From Marinovum sp. (GTDB lineage Bacteria; Pseudomonadota; Alphaproteobacteria; Rhodobacterales; Rhodobacteraceae), in NCBI GenBank assembly GCA_022447495.1, contig JAKVBH010000017.1:26915-90914 (forward strand): a stretch of DNA of 64,000 bases. The letters are read 5' to 3'. Below are positions 18,289-25,653 of the stretch, piece after piece. Position numbers and translations under genes: made by a program. Within the stretch, counting starts at the first letter, position 1. Every line of letters begins with the position of its first letter. Below the pieces are notes generated by a model. That model was not told the origin of the DNA and ran no database searches. It worked only from the letters and a program-made list of their open reading frames with translations.

Positions 18289-18510
18289 ATGATGTTGGCG
18301 CGCGGCGAGGTGGTGGCCCAAGTGATCAATCGAACCTCGCGGTGTTTCGGTGTCCAAAGATCTTCCTGCACGGCGATCAAACCGCGATTTGAGCACTTGG
18401 TGCATGTTGCAGCCAATGATGTCCAACTTGCGGAAATTCAAGAATGCGGCCATTTTCCAATCTATGCTAACCCACCGAGATGCGGCAACGCCTGAGCCGG
18501 TGTGACCAAG
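18289..18510 (+). pseudogene. Alpha/beta hydrolase C-terminal remnant
   Basis: Three frames in succession spell the end of an alpha/beta hydrolase: CPKIFLHGDQ in one frame, then ANDVQLAEIQECGHFPIYANPP with the catalytic-His context GHFP in the next, then EMRQRLSR in the third. The normal family reads continuously as ...GE...LAEIP-GHFPM-NPPEMW-RL. No upstream half is present and at least two frameshifts break it, so it is a decayed relic between coxG and the racemase-like gene. Confidence 0.5.
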
Positions 18511-18561
18511 AGCGAGACGCTCGCATAGATGAGCGCATTGCGATGCGCCAAGGAGAGCACA

Positions 18562-19224
18562 GTGCATATCGGCCTGATCGGCGGCATTGGACCCGCAGCA
18601 ACGGATTTCTACTATCGCAGGCTGATCACTGCCGCGGCTGCGCACAATCGCGATTTGGACCTCACAATCGTTCACGCGGATGCTTCAACGCTGCTCGGCA
18701 ATCTGATCAAAGATGACCACGACGCGCAGTGCGGCATCTACAGAAAACTCACCAACCGTCTGGCAGCGGCGGGCGCACAAAATGTTGTCGTCACATCCAT
18801 CGCGGGGCATTTCTGCATCGACGATTTTGTTCAGATGTCGCCTCTTCCCGTGATCGATCTGATACCCGCTCTTGCGAAATGGATCAAAAACAAAGGCATG
18901 CAACGGGTAGGCATATTGGGCACAGAAACGGTCATGCGCTCCGGCATGTACGGAAAACTCGCGCCTTTGGATGTGCGCGCGCCCCAAGGGTCTGGTTTGG
19001 GTCTCGTGCACGACGCCTATGTCACGTTGGCCCAATCCGGCCAACCAACCGAAGCTTTGCGAGACACTTTTCTTAAGGCAGGTAACGACATGATGGCCAA
19101 TGGTGCCGAGGCGATCTTGCTGGGCGGAACAGATCTGAACGCGATCCTCGATGCCGAAAGCGCGACGTTCCCCATCGTCGATTGCGCCGGCATCCACCTG
19201 GACGAGATCGCGGGCCATATCTGA
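18562..19224 (+). CDS. Asp/Glu racemase-fold protein lacking catalytic cysteines
   Basis: A 220-residue protein with the aspartate/glutamate racemase fold. It starts VHIGLIGGIGPAATDFYYRR, then has VGILGTETVMRSGMY and LLGGTDLNAI. In active racemases the two catalytic cysteines sit in PCNTAH and LGCTE motifs; here the positions read TSIAGH and LGGTD, so both are absent. It may be a non-racemase relative or an inactive copy. I start at the GTG at 18562, which has AAGGAGA eight bases upstream; ATG starts further upstream lack this site. It lies downstream of coxG after a decayed hydrolase, and nothing shows a role in CO oxidation. Confidence 0.75.
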   Translation: MHIGLIGGIGPAATDFYYRRLITAAAAHNRDLDLTIVHADASTLLGNLIKDDHDAQCGIYRKLTNRLAAAGAQNVVVTSIAGHFCIDDFVQMSPLPVIDLIPALAKWIKNKGMQRVGILGTETVMRSGMYGKLAPLDVRAPQGSGLGLVHDAYVTLAQSGQPTEALRDTFLKAGNDMMANGAEAILLGGTDLNAILDAESATFPIVDCAGIHLDEIAGHI

Positions 19225-19307
19225 GAATTTAAGCCCAAGACCTCGTCAGATAGTCCTGCGCATCTCCAAAGGGCTTCGCGGGACCGAACGTGGAGTGGTA
19301 TCCGAGG

Positions 19308-20543
19308 TCACCTGGACGTGGGCACCCGTCCTTCAGCAATCCAGCCGTCCAGAACTTTGAGCGCCGCATCCGCAAACGCGGCATCGTTGATGTGACACTC
19401 CAGCATGGTCAGCTCTGCAGGAGCTTTGATCGCTTTGCCCATTTCATCGACCATCGCTCCCAGGCCCTTCGGGTCGTATGCAGATCCGCCTTCGCGGTCC
19501 CACTCTTCGACGCCCTGTGTTGGCATCAAGACATGCACAGGGCCTTTGGCTGTTGCCAGACGGTTGGCGATGTCACGCACCAAGGCGCGGCGTTCATCGG
19601 GCGATAGACCTGAGGATTTGATTAGGCGGTTGTGGGCGTGAAAGGGCCGGTCTTTGTAGGCCTGTGGGATCTCTTGCCATCCGGCAAAATCGATAAGGTC
19701 GGCGCAGCCGGGCGATACAATCTGGGGGATGCCGAGGGCTCCGGCATTGGTCAGACGATCTTCACCGGCGTTCACAGCCGAGCCCACCATCAGGTTGCTC
19801 AACTCAGGCAGGGCAAAATCCATCACGGCTGCAAAGTACCCTTGCCGCGCGAGCGCTTCGAACGCCATGCCGCCCATTCCTGTGGCGTGGAACACCGCCA
19901 CTTCAAAGCCACGCTTTTCAAGAGGATCACGTAGGTATTTCATATACTTGAGGCAAGAGGTTCCAAGGCTTGTCATGCCGATGACTGGGCGGTCAGTCGC
20001 GGGTTTTTCGACCGCGTTGGCAGCTCCTAAAACAGCACCTGCAGCCTGCGAGAGCGAGGATTTACACACCGAGTTCAGTCCATAAAGCCCCCCCGCCCAA
20101 AGGATCATCTGAATGTCAGGACTCAATCGATCCGCAGGGATCAGGGGCGAGAAGGACACGGTTGAGACGATGAATTTAGGCACGCCCAGCGGCAAAGCCT
20201 TTGCACAATCAAGGGCAAGATCGGTGCCCATAGTCCCCCCAAGAACAAGCATTCCATCGATTTTGCCCTCGCCATAAAGCGACGCTGTGAGCGCCGCTGC
20301 ACCGCGCGCCATGATCTGCATGGCGTGGTTCTCGTCACCGCTGTCGATGGCCTCTTGGATGGAGGCTCCTGCCGCTTTTGCAACGGCATGTTTGGAGATG
20401 TCGGTGGCCTGAGACGGATCGCCTAGTACGCTGACATCCATCGACAAAACAGCGCCGCCTTGGCTGTGAATACACTCGCAGATATAGTGTAATTCGTCGT
20501 CTTTGGTGTCGTAGGTTCCGATGACCAGAATGGTTTTTGTCAT
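19308..20543 (-). CDS. Tm-1-like ATP-binding (UPF0261) family protein
   Basis: A 411-residue protein of the UPF0261/Tm-1-like family. The N-terminal domain opens MTKTILVIGTYDTKDDELHYI, and the middle carries glycine-rich segments (LVLGGTMGTDLAL; FHATGMGGMAFEAL). The C-terminal half has VSPGCADLIDFAG and ends in a short helix. The tomato virus-resistance protein Tm-1 has this N-terminal ATP-binding domain; the bacterial function is unknown. The ATG at 20543 has GAGAGGGG upstream and replaces the ORF-track start. It converges on the racemase-like gene; the 83-base gap holds no clear terminator. Confidence 0.85.
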   Translation of the reverse strand: MTKTILVIGTYDTKDDELHYICECIHSQGGAVLSMDVSVLGDPSQATDISKHAVAKAAGASIQEAIDSGDENHAMQIMARGAAALTASLYGEGKIDGMLVLGGTMGTDLALDCAKALPLGVPKFIVSTVSFSPLIPADRLSPDIQMILWAGGLYGLNSVCKSSLSQAAGAVLGAANAVEKPATDRPVIGMTSLGTSCLKYMKYLRDPLEKRGFEVAVFHATGMGGMAFEALARQGYFAAVMDFALPELSNLMVGSAVNAGEDRLTNAGALGIPQIVSPGCADLIDFAGWQEIPQAYKDRPFHAHNRLIKSSGLSPDERRALVRDIANRLATAKGPVHVLMPTQGVEEWDREGGSAYDPKGLGAMVDEMGKAIKAPAELTMLECHINDAAFADAALKVLDGWIAEGRVPTSR

Positions 20544-20591
20544 GATGTCCCCTCTCGCGCCTCGCCCGCGCATGGTCGTGTCATTTGAATC

Positions 20592-20903
20592 TTAGAGCGG
20601 CGCATGCGTCGGATAATTGCGCTGCACATTGCGCACTGTAAAGACGGCTAGGGCGATCCAGTCCTTGGTGATATCGCCCTCGTGGGGCAAGTTCGCCAAT
20701 ATACTGATCCATTCCGGGCGATGCCCCGAGCCGCCAGATGTCTCATTCTCAACGATCATGCATCCGTTCCAGATGGTTTGATCATGGGGCAAAGAGCGAT
20801 CCTGGGTCTCCGCTATTGCGAAACGATCCGGGATGCCCTCTTGATCACTCATGGATGGAGCTTGGGCGGCGGCCAACAGAGGCAGAGCCAAACGGCAAAT
20901 CAA
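20592..20903 (-). CDS. Hypothetical protein, weakly supported
   Basis: A 103-codon minus-strand ORF lying 48 bases upstream of the Tm-1-like gene in the same direction. The product (ends NVQRNYPTHAPL) has no motif I recognise. An internal Met (SMSDQEGIP) could also be the start. No clear ribosome site is seen for either, and overlapping plus-strand ORFs are as long. It might be a leader gene of the Tm-1-like operon or chance. Confidence 0.3.
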   Translation of the reverse strand: MICRLALPLLAAAQAPSMSDQEGIPDRFAIAETQDRSLPHDQTIWNGCMIVENETSGGSGHRPEWISILANLPHEGDITKDWIALAVFTVRNVQRNYPTHAPL

Positions 20904-20921
20904 TGGCCTGGATATTTGCGA

Positions 20922-21365
20922 TCAGGATGTCTCATACGTTTGGGTCGAGATATCCCTCTGATGAGAGGCCATCAGCCACCAAGCAAGCAGCGGAAACCCC
21001 ACCAGTTCAAATGCCAGTGACGGGACGATTGCGACGCTAAATATGACCTCAGGGTTCATGTTGCTGAAGCGAAACAGCCCAGCGATTGCGATCATAGCCG
21101 ATAGGATAATCAAGGTTGACCGGAAGAGGCGCAGTGCAAAGCCGCCGATGATGAACACGGCCCCGACGCCAAACCAGACCCCACCAATGAACCGAATGTG
21201 GCTATCTTGCGCATGGAAAACCGCAGCATCTGTGATCGCCACAAAGTCACGCGTCGATTGCCAGCCCAATGTCTTGATCCCGCCCAAGCCCACATTCAAG
21301 CCCAAGAGGACGATCGCAATGCCAACGATCACAACAACCAAATTCAGTAGTTTCACCTTGTTCAT
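20922..21365 (-). CDS. DUF4345 family membrane protein
   Basis: A 147-residue protein with four hydrophobic segments (VVVIVGIAIVLLGLNVGLGG, then three more), matching the four-helix DUF4345 family. The segment DSHIRFIGGVWFGVG fits the family's conserved loop. Function is unknown. A CAGGAGA box precedes the ATG. It is transcribed divergently from a TetR regulator gene, and the 126-base space between them holds two matching ACGCGT-centred inverted repeats. It is therefore the likely target of that regulator. Confidence 0.75.
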   Translation of the reverse strand: MNKVKLLNLVVVIVGIAIVLLGLNVGLGGIKTLGWQSTRDFVAITDAAVFHAQDSHIRFIGGVWFGVGAVFIIGGFALRLFRSTLIILSAMIAIAGLFRFSNMNPEVIFSVAIVPSLAFELVGFPLLAWWLMASHQRDISTQTYETS

Positions 21366-21405
21366 TTCACATCTCCTGACTGAGACTCAGTGTGTTTTTA
21401 ATATT

Positions 21406-21419
21406 TGGTACGCGTTCCA
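21406..21419. promoter_or_regulatory. Putative TetR operator 1
   Basis: TGGTACGCGTTCCA, an almost perfect palindrome around ACGCGT, in the space between the DUF4345 gene and the tetR gene. A second copy of the motif lies 48 bp away, centre to centre. Both sites share TATTTGG-ACGCGT. Confidence 0.6.
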
Positions 21420-21451
21420 TATAAAATGAAAACTTGACCATGCAAGATGTA

Positions 21452-21469
21452 TTTGGCACGCGTACTAAA
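21452..21469. promoter_or_regulatory. Putative TetR operator 2
   Basis: TTTGGCACGCGTACTAAA, an 18-bp imperfect palindrome with the same ACGCGT core as operator 1. It overlaps the 5' part of the long tetR ORF, which supports the later ATG at 21492 as the true start. Confidence 0.6.
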
Positions 21470-21491
21470 AAAATTTGAAGAGGGCCCGACT

Positions 21492-22103
21492 ATGGCTAGA
21501 ACCGTCGGCAGACCGCCCCGTAGCGCGGCGGAAATTCAGGAGTTCCGGTCAAAAATCGGCCGACACGCGCTTGAGATTTACCGCGCGGAGGGCTTTGGAG
21601 CGGTGTCAATGCGCCGTTTGGCCAGGGAGGTCGGTTGTGCGCCGATGACAATCTATGCGCATTTCGAGGGCAAGACGGACATTCTGCGATACCTTTGGGC
21701 AGACGTCCTCACGGACATGTCAAATGATATCCAGGCAAAGCTGACGCGAATTGTTGGTCCCAGTGAACGGTTGGAGACAGCCGCACACGCTTTTGTCGCG
21801 TATTGGATCGCTCACCCAGATCATTTTCGACTTGTCTTTATGTCCAACGACGTGACCCGGTCGGATGTTAGAGCGTTTGTAACGGAGGACGCGACACGCG
21901 CCCACATTCAGGTATTTTCGGACTTGATCCGAGACGTTCTTTCGGAAGAACACGACGTGAAAATGAGAACGGATACACTCATATCTGGAATGATCGGCAT
22001 CGCTCTTTGTATGAATACGATTGGGGACTACCCATGGGCCGACGTGACGTTGATGACCAAACAACTCCTCACAAGCACTCTCGCGAAGGCGACATCGCAA
22101 TGA
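21492..22103 (+). CDS. TetR/AcrR family transcriptional regulator
   Basis: A 203-residue repressor-type regulator. The N-terminal helix-turn-helix is typical of TetR: RHALEIYRAEGFGAVSMRRLAREVGCAPMTIYAHFEGKTD (about residues 25-65), where the recognition helix is followed by the YAHFEGK turn. The C-terminal ligand domain is hydrophobic and not family-specific. I start at ATG 21492 (GAAGAGGG upstream), because the earlier ATG at 21447 would place coding sequence over operator 2. It probably represses itself and the divergent DUF4345 gene. It converges with the flavodoxin-domain gene with a 19-base gap. Confidence 0.85.
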   Translation: MARTVGRPPRSAAEIQEFRSKIGRHALEIYRAEGFGAVSMRRLAREVGCAPMTIYAHFEGKTDILRYLWADVLTDMSNDIQAKLTRIVGPSERLETAAHAFVAYWIAHPDHFRLVFMSNDVTRSDVRAFVTEDATRAHIQVFSDLIRDVLSEEHDVKMRTDTLISGMIGIALCMNTIGDYPWADVTLMTKQLLTSTLAKATSQ

Positions 22104-22122
22104 GCGCAAGTGCAGGGCTTTC

Positions 22123-22650
22123 TCATGGGACCTCAATTTGGTTCAAGGCCCAGGACCGAATGGCGTCCCAATCCCGATAATCACCCTCTTTCACGCCCGT
22201 GGCGATCGACGACACCTTTAGCGCAAAACGAGCTGGCCAAGGGGTGCGCGAAAACTGAAGCGCGCCGGCAAACCCGCCAATGGTCACCGGTTTCACATCT
22301 GAGGCCAGAGAACGGAGTGTGTCAGCATACCTTTCGGCCTTGCGCATTGCTGCTGGGGTCGGTTTCGCCAGCGTGAGGCAGGTGAAAAAGAATGCGACCC
22401 GGATCTTGCTCAGAACTGTCTCGTTCTCCCTCACGAAGGTTGTCGCGTCTGGCAACCAACGATCGTATCGGATTGCGCCGCCAATAATGACGCTGTCATA
22501 GGTGTCCAGGTCATTCACCTCCGAAAGCGGTTTGACTGTGATTGAGGCCCCTTGCTCTGACAAGACACTGCCCATGAATGTGGCAACCTCTGCGGTGGAT
22601 CCGAGCTTGCTGTCGAACGTCACGAGGACCTTATTGTTTGGTTTCTTCAT
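22123..22650 (-). CDS. Flavodoxin-domain protein (HemG/protoporphyrinogen oxidase-like)
   Basis: A 175-residue flavodoxin-fold protein. It opens with strand and phosphate loop VLVTFDSKLGSTAEVA, which fits the TYASKYGST FMN loop of menaquinone-dependent protoporphyrinogen oxidase HemG and related flavodoxins. SVIIGGAIRYDRW and FFTCLTLAKPT are further family features. FMN-dependent redox activity is likely; the substrate is not known, and a heme role is only a family possibility. I prefer ATG 22650, with a weak GGGACA site, over 22662. It is divergent from the frameshifted AraC regulator, 162 bases away. Confidence 0.75.
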   Translation of the reverse strand: MKKPNNKVLVTFDSKLGSTAEVATFMGSVLSEQGASITVKPLSEVNDLDTYDSVIIGGAIRYDRWLPDATTFVRENETVLSKIRVAFFFTCLTLAKPTPAAMRKAERYADTLRSLASDVKPVTIGGFAGALQFSRTPWPARFALKVSSIATGVKEGDYRDWDAIRSWALNQIEVP

Positions 22651-22812
22651 GAAGTGTCCCATGCGAGTGACTGTAATAGAGCGGTTTCCCGCCCCGCCTG
22701 ACGATCAACCAATCCTGCAAAGGCGCGGCGCAGAACGCATTGGCACGCGCCGCCAGAGTTTGAGCTATGGGCGCCAATTTGCAGCTTGCGCGCCTTCAGC
22801 TATCTTCACCGA

Positions 22813-23825
22813 ATGGGATGGATTTCGACAGTCTTCGTAAACAAAGCACTTGATGCAGCTGTCGCTCTCGACTGCGTCGATCCAGACGCACGGTCGGCAC
22901 TTTTCGCAAGCGTTGGGTTGGACCCTATGGCTCCTGCTGACGCCCGCGCAATGATCGCGGATGGCGATTTTTTGGCTTGCTTGAGCGTATTGCCGACCTT
23001 GCTGATCGTGGTCGATCGGTACCAATTCACATGGGGGCGTCAATGCGATGTGATGACTATGGCGCGTTTGGGCTTGCGTTCAAATCTGCCCCCAATCTTC
23101 TCGGGTCCTACGCTCGTGTCGAACGCTTCGGGAAAGTCGTGACCTCGATTGCGAATTTCCGTGTTGAAGGTTCTGGAAACTCTGTCTTTATGGAGGTTAT
23201 TCAGGGACAGCACCCGCGTCTTGGGCTCAAGATGACCAACGCGTTGGCTTTGGCCGCTGCGATGTCGCTCAGCCGGGAAGTAAGCGACAATGACTTTTCT
23301 CCAATCGCGGTTCATTTTATGGGCGATCGCCCCCAAGATGATGACATGTATCACGCGCATTTCCGGTGCCCAATTCACTTCAATGCGGATCGCGACGCAC
23401 TTGAGATCACAACAACTCAAGCACGCCAGGCCAATCGTTTGTCTGACGATGGCATGTCCCGATTTTTTGAGGAACATCTCGACAACCAGCTCAGACAAAT
23501 CAACGCAACGTCCGACCTTGAGCGGCGTATTCTGGATCAGATCGGCGAGGCGTTGAGCGAGGGTGTGCCCACGCTTGCTGAGGTTGCCGGGGGTATCGGA
23601 ATGAGCAGTAGAACTTTGCAACGTCGCCTTTCGGTCGAAGGCCTTGCCTACAAAGACTTGGTGACAGACGCGCGCAAATCGTTGTCTGAGCAGCTACTGC
23701 GACGGACGGACTATGCCTTGGCAGAGGTCGCCTTCCTAACCGGCTTCTCCGACCAGAGCACCTTTACCCGCGCCTTCAAACGCTGGCATGGGTTGACGCC
23801 CGCGCACTATCGTCGCGGCGCATAG
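22813..23825 (+). pseudogene. AraC-family regulator interrupted by a frameshift
   Basis: Two ORFs in different frames join into one AraC regulator. The first (from ATG 22813) reads MGWISTVFVNKALDAA...ARAMIADGDF; the second begins LLERIADLADRG and runs on through GASMRCDDYGAFGLAFKSAP to the C-terminal helix-turn-helix pair (SSRTLQRRLSVEG; DYALAEVAFLTGFSDQSTFTRAFKRWHG). The break falls at a run of six T at 22968-22973, where one more T restores DFFGLLERIADL. It is thus a fresh pseudogene, a sequencing error or a slippage site. The arabinose-binding-like N domain is typical of OruR/ArgR-type regulators. A DUF4345 gene follows. Confidence 0.8.
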
Positions 23826-24039
23826 CCTCAAATTCCTACCGCCGACCTAAACACCGCAGCACCTTGGCGTCTTGGGCCCAAACACTGGCGCCTGATGCAA
23901 ATACCGTTGCAGCCTGCTGCGGCTATCCCTTGGCCATCAAATCCACCGATCGACTGGGCCAAATTGGCACAAACGATCGCCTGACCGGGCAAATGGACCA
24001 AAGTGGCCGAATGCCCTGTAGCCAAAAGGAACAACGCAG

Positions 24040-24468
24040 ATGCACCTTACTCGTTTTCAGAAGATCACCCTCGGGATCAGTGGCCTTACGGCAGTGGCGA
24101 TTGGCACTTTGATCACTTTGACACCTCATGCCTTCTACGCCAGCTATGGCATCGCACTTGGGCAGGACCCCAACCTTCTGAGCGAGCTTCGGGCGCCAGG
24201 CGCAGGACTAGCGATATTTGGGGCACTAATGCTGTCAGGCGTCTTCCGCGCATCTTTGGCGCAAATCGCGGCAGCCGTCGCGTTGACGGTCTACCTCGCT
24301 TTCCCCTTTGGGCGCATCGTGGGCATCGCCATGGATGGCATGCCGTCAGGCAGTGTGATTAGCGCTCTGGTGTTTGAGGTTGTGATCGCGGTCCTTCTGC
24401 TCGCCGCGTTCAAGCCGACAGGCACGACGGGGTCCAACCGGGAGCGGTTTGTCGACCTCGCGGGCTAA
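24040..24468 (+). CDS. DUF4345 family membrane protein (second copy type)
   Basis: A 142-residue protein with four hydrophobic helices and the segment LLSELRAPGAGLAIFGALMLSG, which resembles the DUF4345 core (LRAPGAN...GALML). The C-terminal tail is short and charged. Function is unknown. AAAAGGAAC precedes the ATG. It lies about 215 bases after the AraC-type regulator on the same strand and may be its target. It is unlike the other DUF4345 gene in detail, so the two are not a recent duplication. Confidence 0.7.
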   Translation: MHLTRFQKITLGISGLTAVAIGTLITLTPHAFYASYGIALGQDPNLLSELRAPGAGLAIFGALMLSGVFRASLAQIAAAVALTVYLAFPFGRIVGIAMDGMPSGSVISALVFEVVIAVLLLAAFKPTGTTGSNRERFVDLAG

Positions 24469-24648
24469 TCCGTCTGTTGCCGCGTGGGCGGTTCTGGGGT
24501 GCCGCCATTTCGAAGCGGGTTGACTTTCGAGGCTGGGGACGTTGCAGTTTTTGACTCAGTGGCCATTTTCTCGATCAGGCGCGGCCTTGCGATTTGCGTG
24601 ACTTTGGACTTCAATTTCCAATCACGAAAATCAATCGTCCGAGCCGCC

Positions 24649-25560
24649 ATGATAAAAAGCCAGATCACGCTCAAGCAACTTGAAGCCTTTGCTTTTGTTG
24701 TCGACACCGGCACATTTCGCGCGGCGGCCGCAGCGCTGGGCACCACGCAACCCAACATCTCCTCTCGGATGTCCGCGTTGGAATCTGCCTTGGATGTCAG
24801 GCTTCTCTATCGCGATGCGGGCTCGGTCCGATTGACCGAGAAAGGTACAGAGCTCTTGGTTCTCACCCGGGATATATTGCGCGCGGGTGAAGCATTGCTT
24901 GAGGCAGCCGGGCGCCAAGACATGATCGAAGAACGTCTGCGGTTGGGGGTCACGGAATTGGTGGCGTGTACCTGGCTGCAGAGTTTTCTGCGACGTTTGC
25001 GCCAAGATTATCCCAACTTGCGCGTGGAGTTGGAGGTTGATTTGTCACGCCAAATCGAAGAGCGCTTGCGCGAGGGTCAGATCGACTTGGCCCTGCAAAA
25101 TGGCCCCTTTGCGTTTCAGACTGCACGACAACAGCCGCTCGCCCGGGAAACGTATGTTTGGGTGGCCAATGCGGAGCTCGCCCAAGGTTTGGCGGCAGGG
25201 CCATCCGTCGAGCGGTTCTTTGACAGATCTGTGTTGACCCATGCGCGGCACACCGAAGCTGGGCGGGCCTTGCATGAGCTGGCGACGGCGCGGGGCTATG
25301 ACACGAGCCGGATCGTGCATTCCAGCGCGCTGTCGGCCTGTGTCCCGATGGTAATTGAGGGCATGGGCGTTGCGCTTTTGCCTGGATCGCTTGTGTCGGC
25401 GGATTTGGATGCGGGACGGTTGGTGACTCTCACCTCAGACTGGACGGCCCCCGATCTGGCTTTCTTTGCGCGCTACAACGCGGATCGTGCGCCGCGGTTT
25501 GTGGCCAAGGCCAGCGATATCGCTGCCTCTCTGCGTCCCGCGCAGGCGGACGATCCATAA
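24649..25560 (+). CDS. LysR-type transcriptional regulator of the hyuAB-liv locus
   Basis: A 303-residue LysR regulator. The N-terminal winged helix-turn-helix is clear: ITLKQLEAFAFVVDTGTFRAAAAALGTTQPNISSRMSALE (residues 4-45), followed by the usual linker helix and a periplasmic-binding-like effector domain. The start is ATG 24649; the ORF-track start at 24484 adds 55 residues outside the fold. It is followed by hyuA on the same strand, with a perfect AAATCAATTGATTT palindrome between them and a related half site (AAAATCAATCG) just before its own start. It probably controls the downstream genes in response to their substrate. Confidence 0.88.
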   Translation: MIKSQITLKQLEAFAFVVDTGTFRAAAAALGTTQPNISSRMSALESALDVRLLYRDAGSVRLTEKGTELLVLTRDILRAGEALLEAAGRQDMIEERLRLGVTELVACTWLQSFLRRLRQDYPNLRVELEVDLSRQIEERLREGQIDLALQNGPFAFQTARQQPLARETYVWVANAELAQGLAAGPSVERFFDRSVLTHARHTEAGRALHELATARGYDTSRIVHSSALSACVPMVIEGMGVALLPGSLVSADLDAGRLVTLTSDWTAPDLAFFARYNADRAPRFVAKASDIAASLRPAQADDP

Positions 25561-25577
25561 AATTAATCAGCCTAAGA

Positions 25578-25591
25578 AAATCAATTGATTT
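25578..25591. promoter_or_regulatory. Putative LysR operator upstream of hyuA
   Basis: AAATCAATTGATTT is a perfect 14-bp palindrome, 17 bases after the lysR stop and 62 bases before the hyuA ATG. A half match (AAAATCAATCG, 24627-24637) precedes the lysR start, consistent with control of both genes by the LysR protein. Confidence 0.5.
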
Positions 25592-25653
25592 GATTTTTGC
25601 ACCCGTCAGACGGCATGTCAGCGGGTAAGAGCGCAGTCGATTTGGAGATATAG

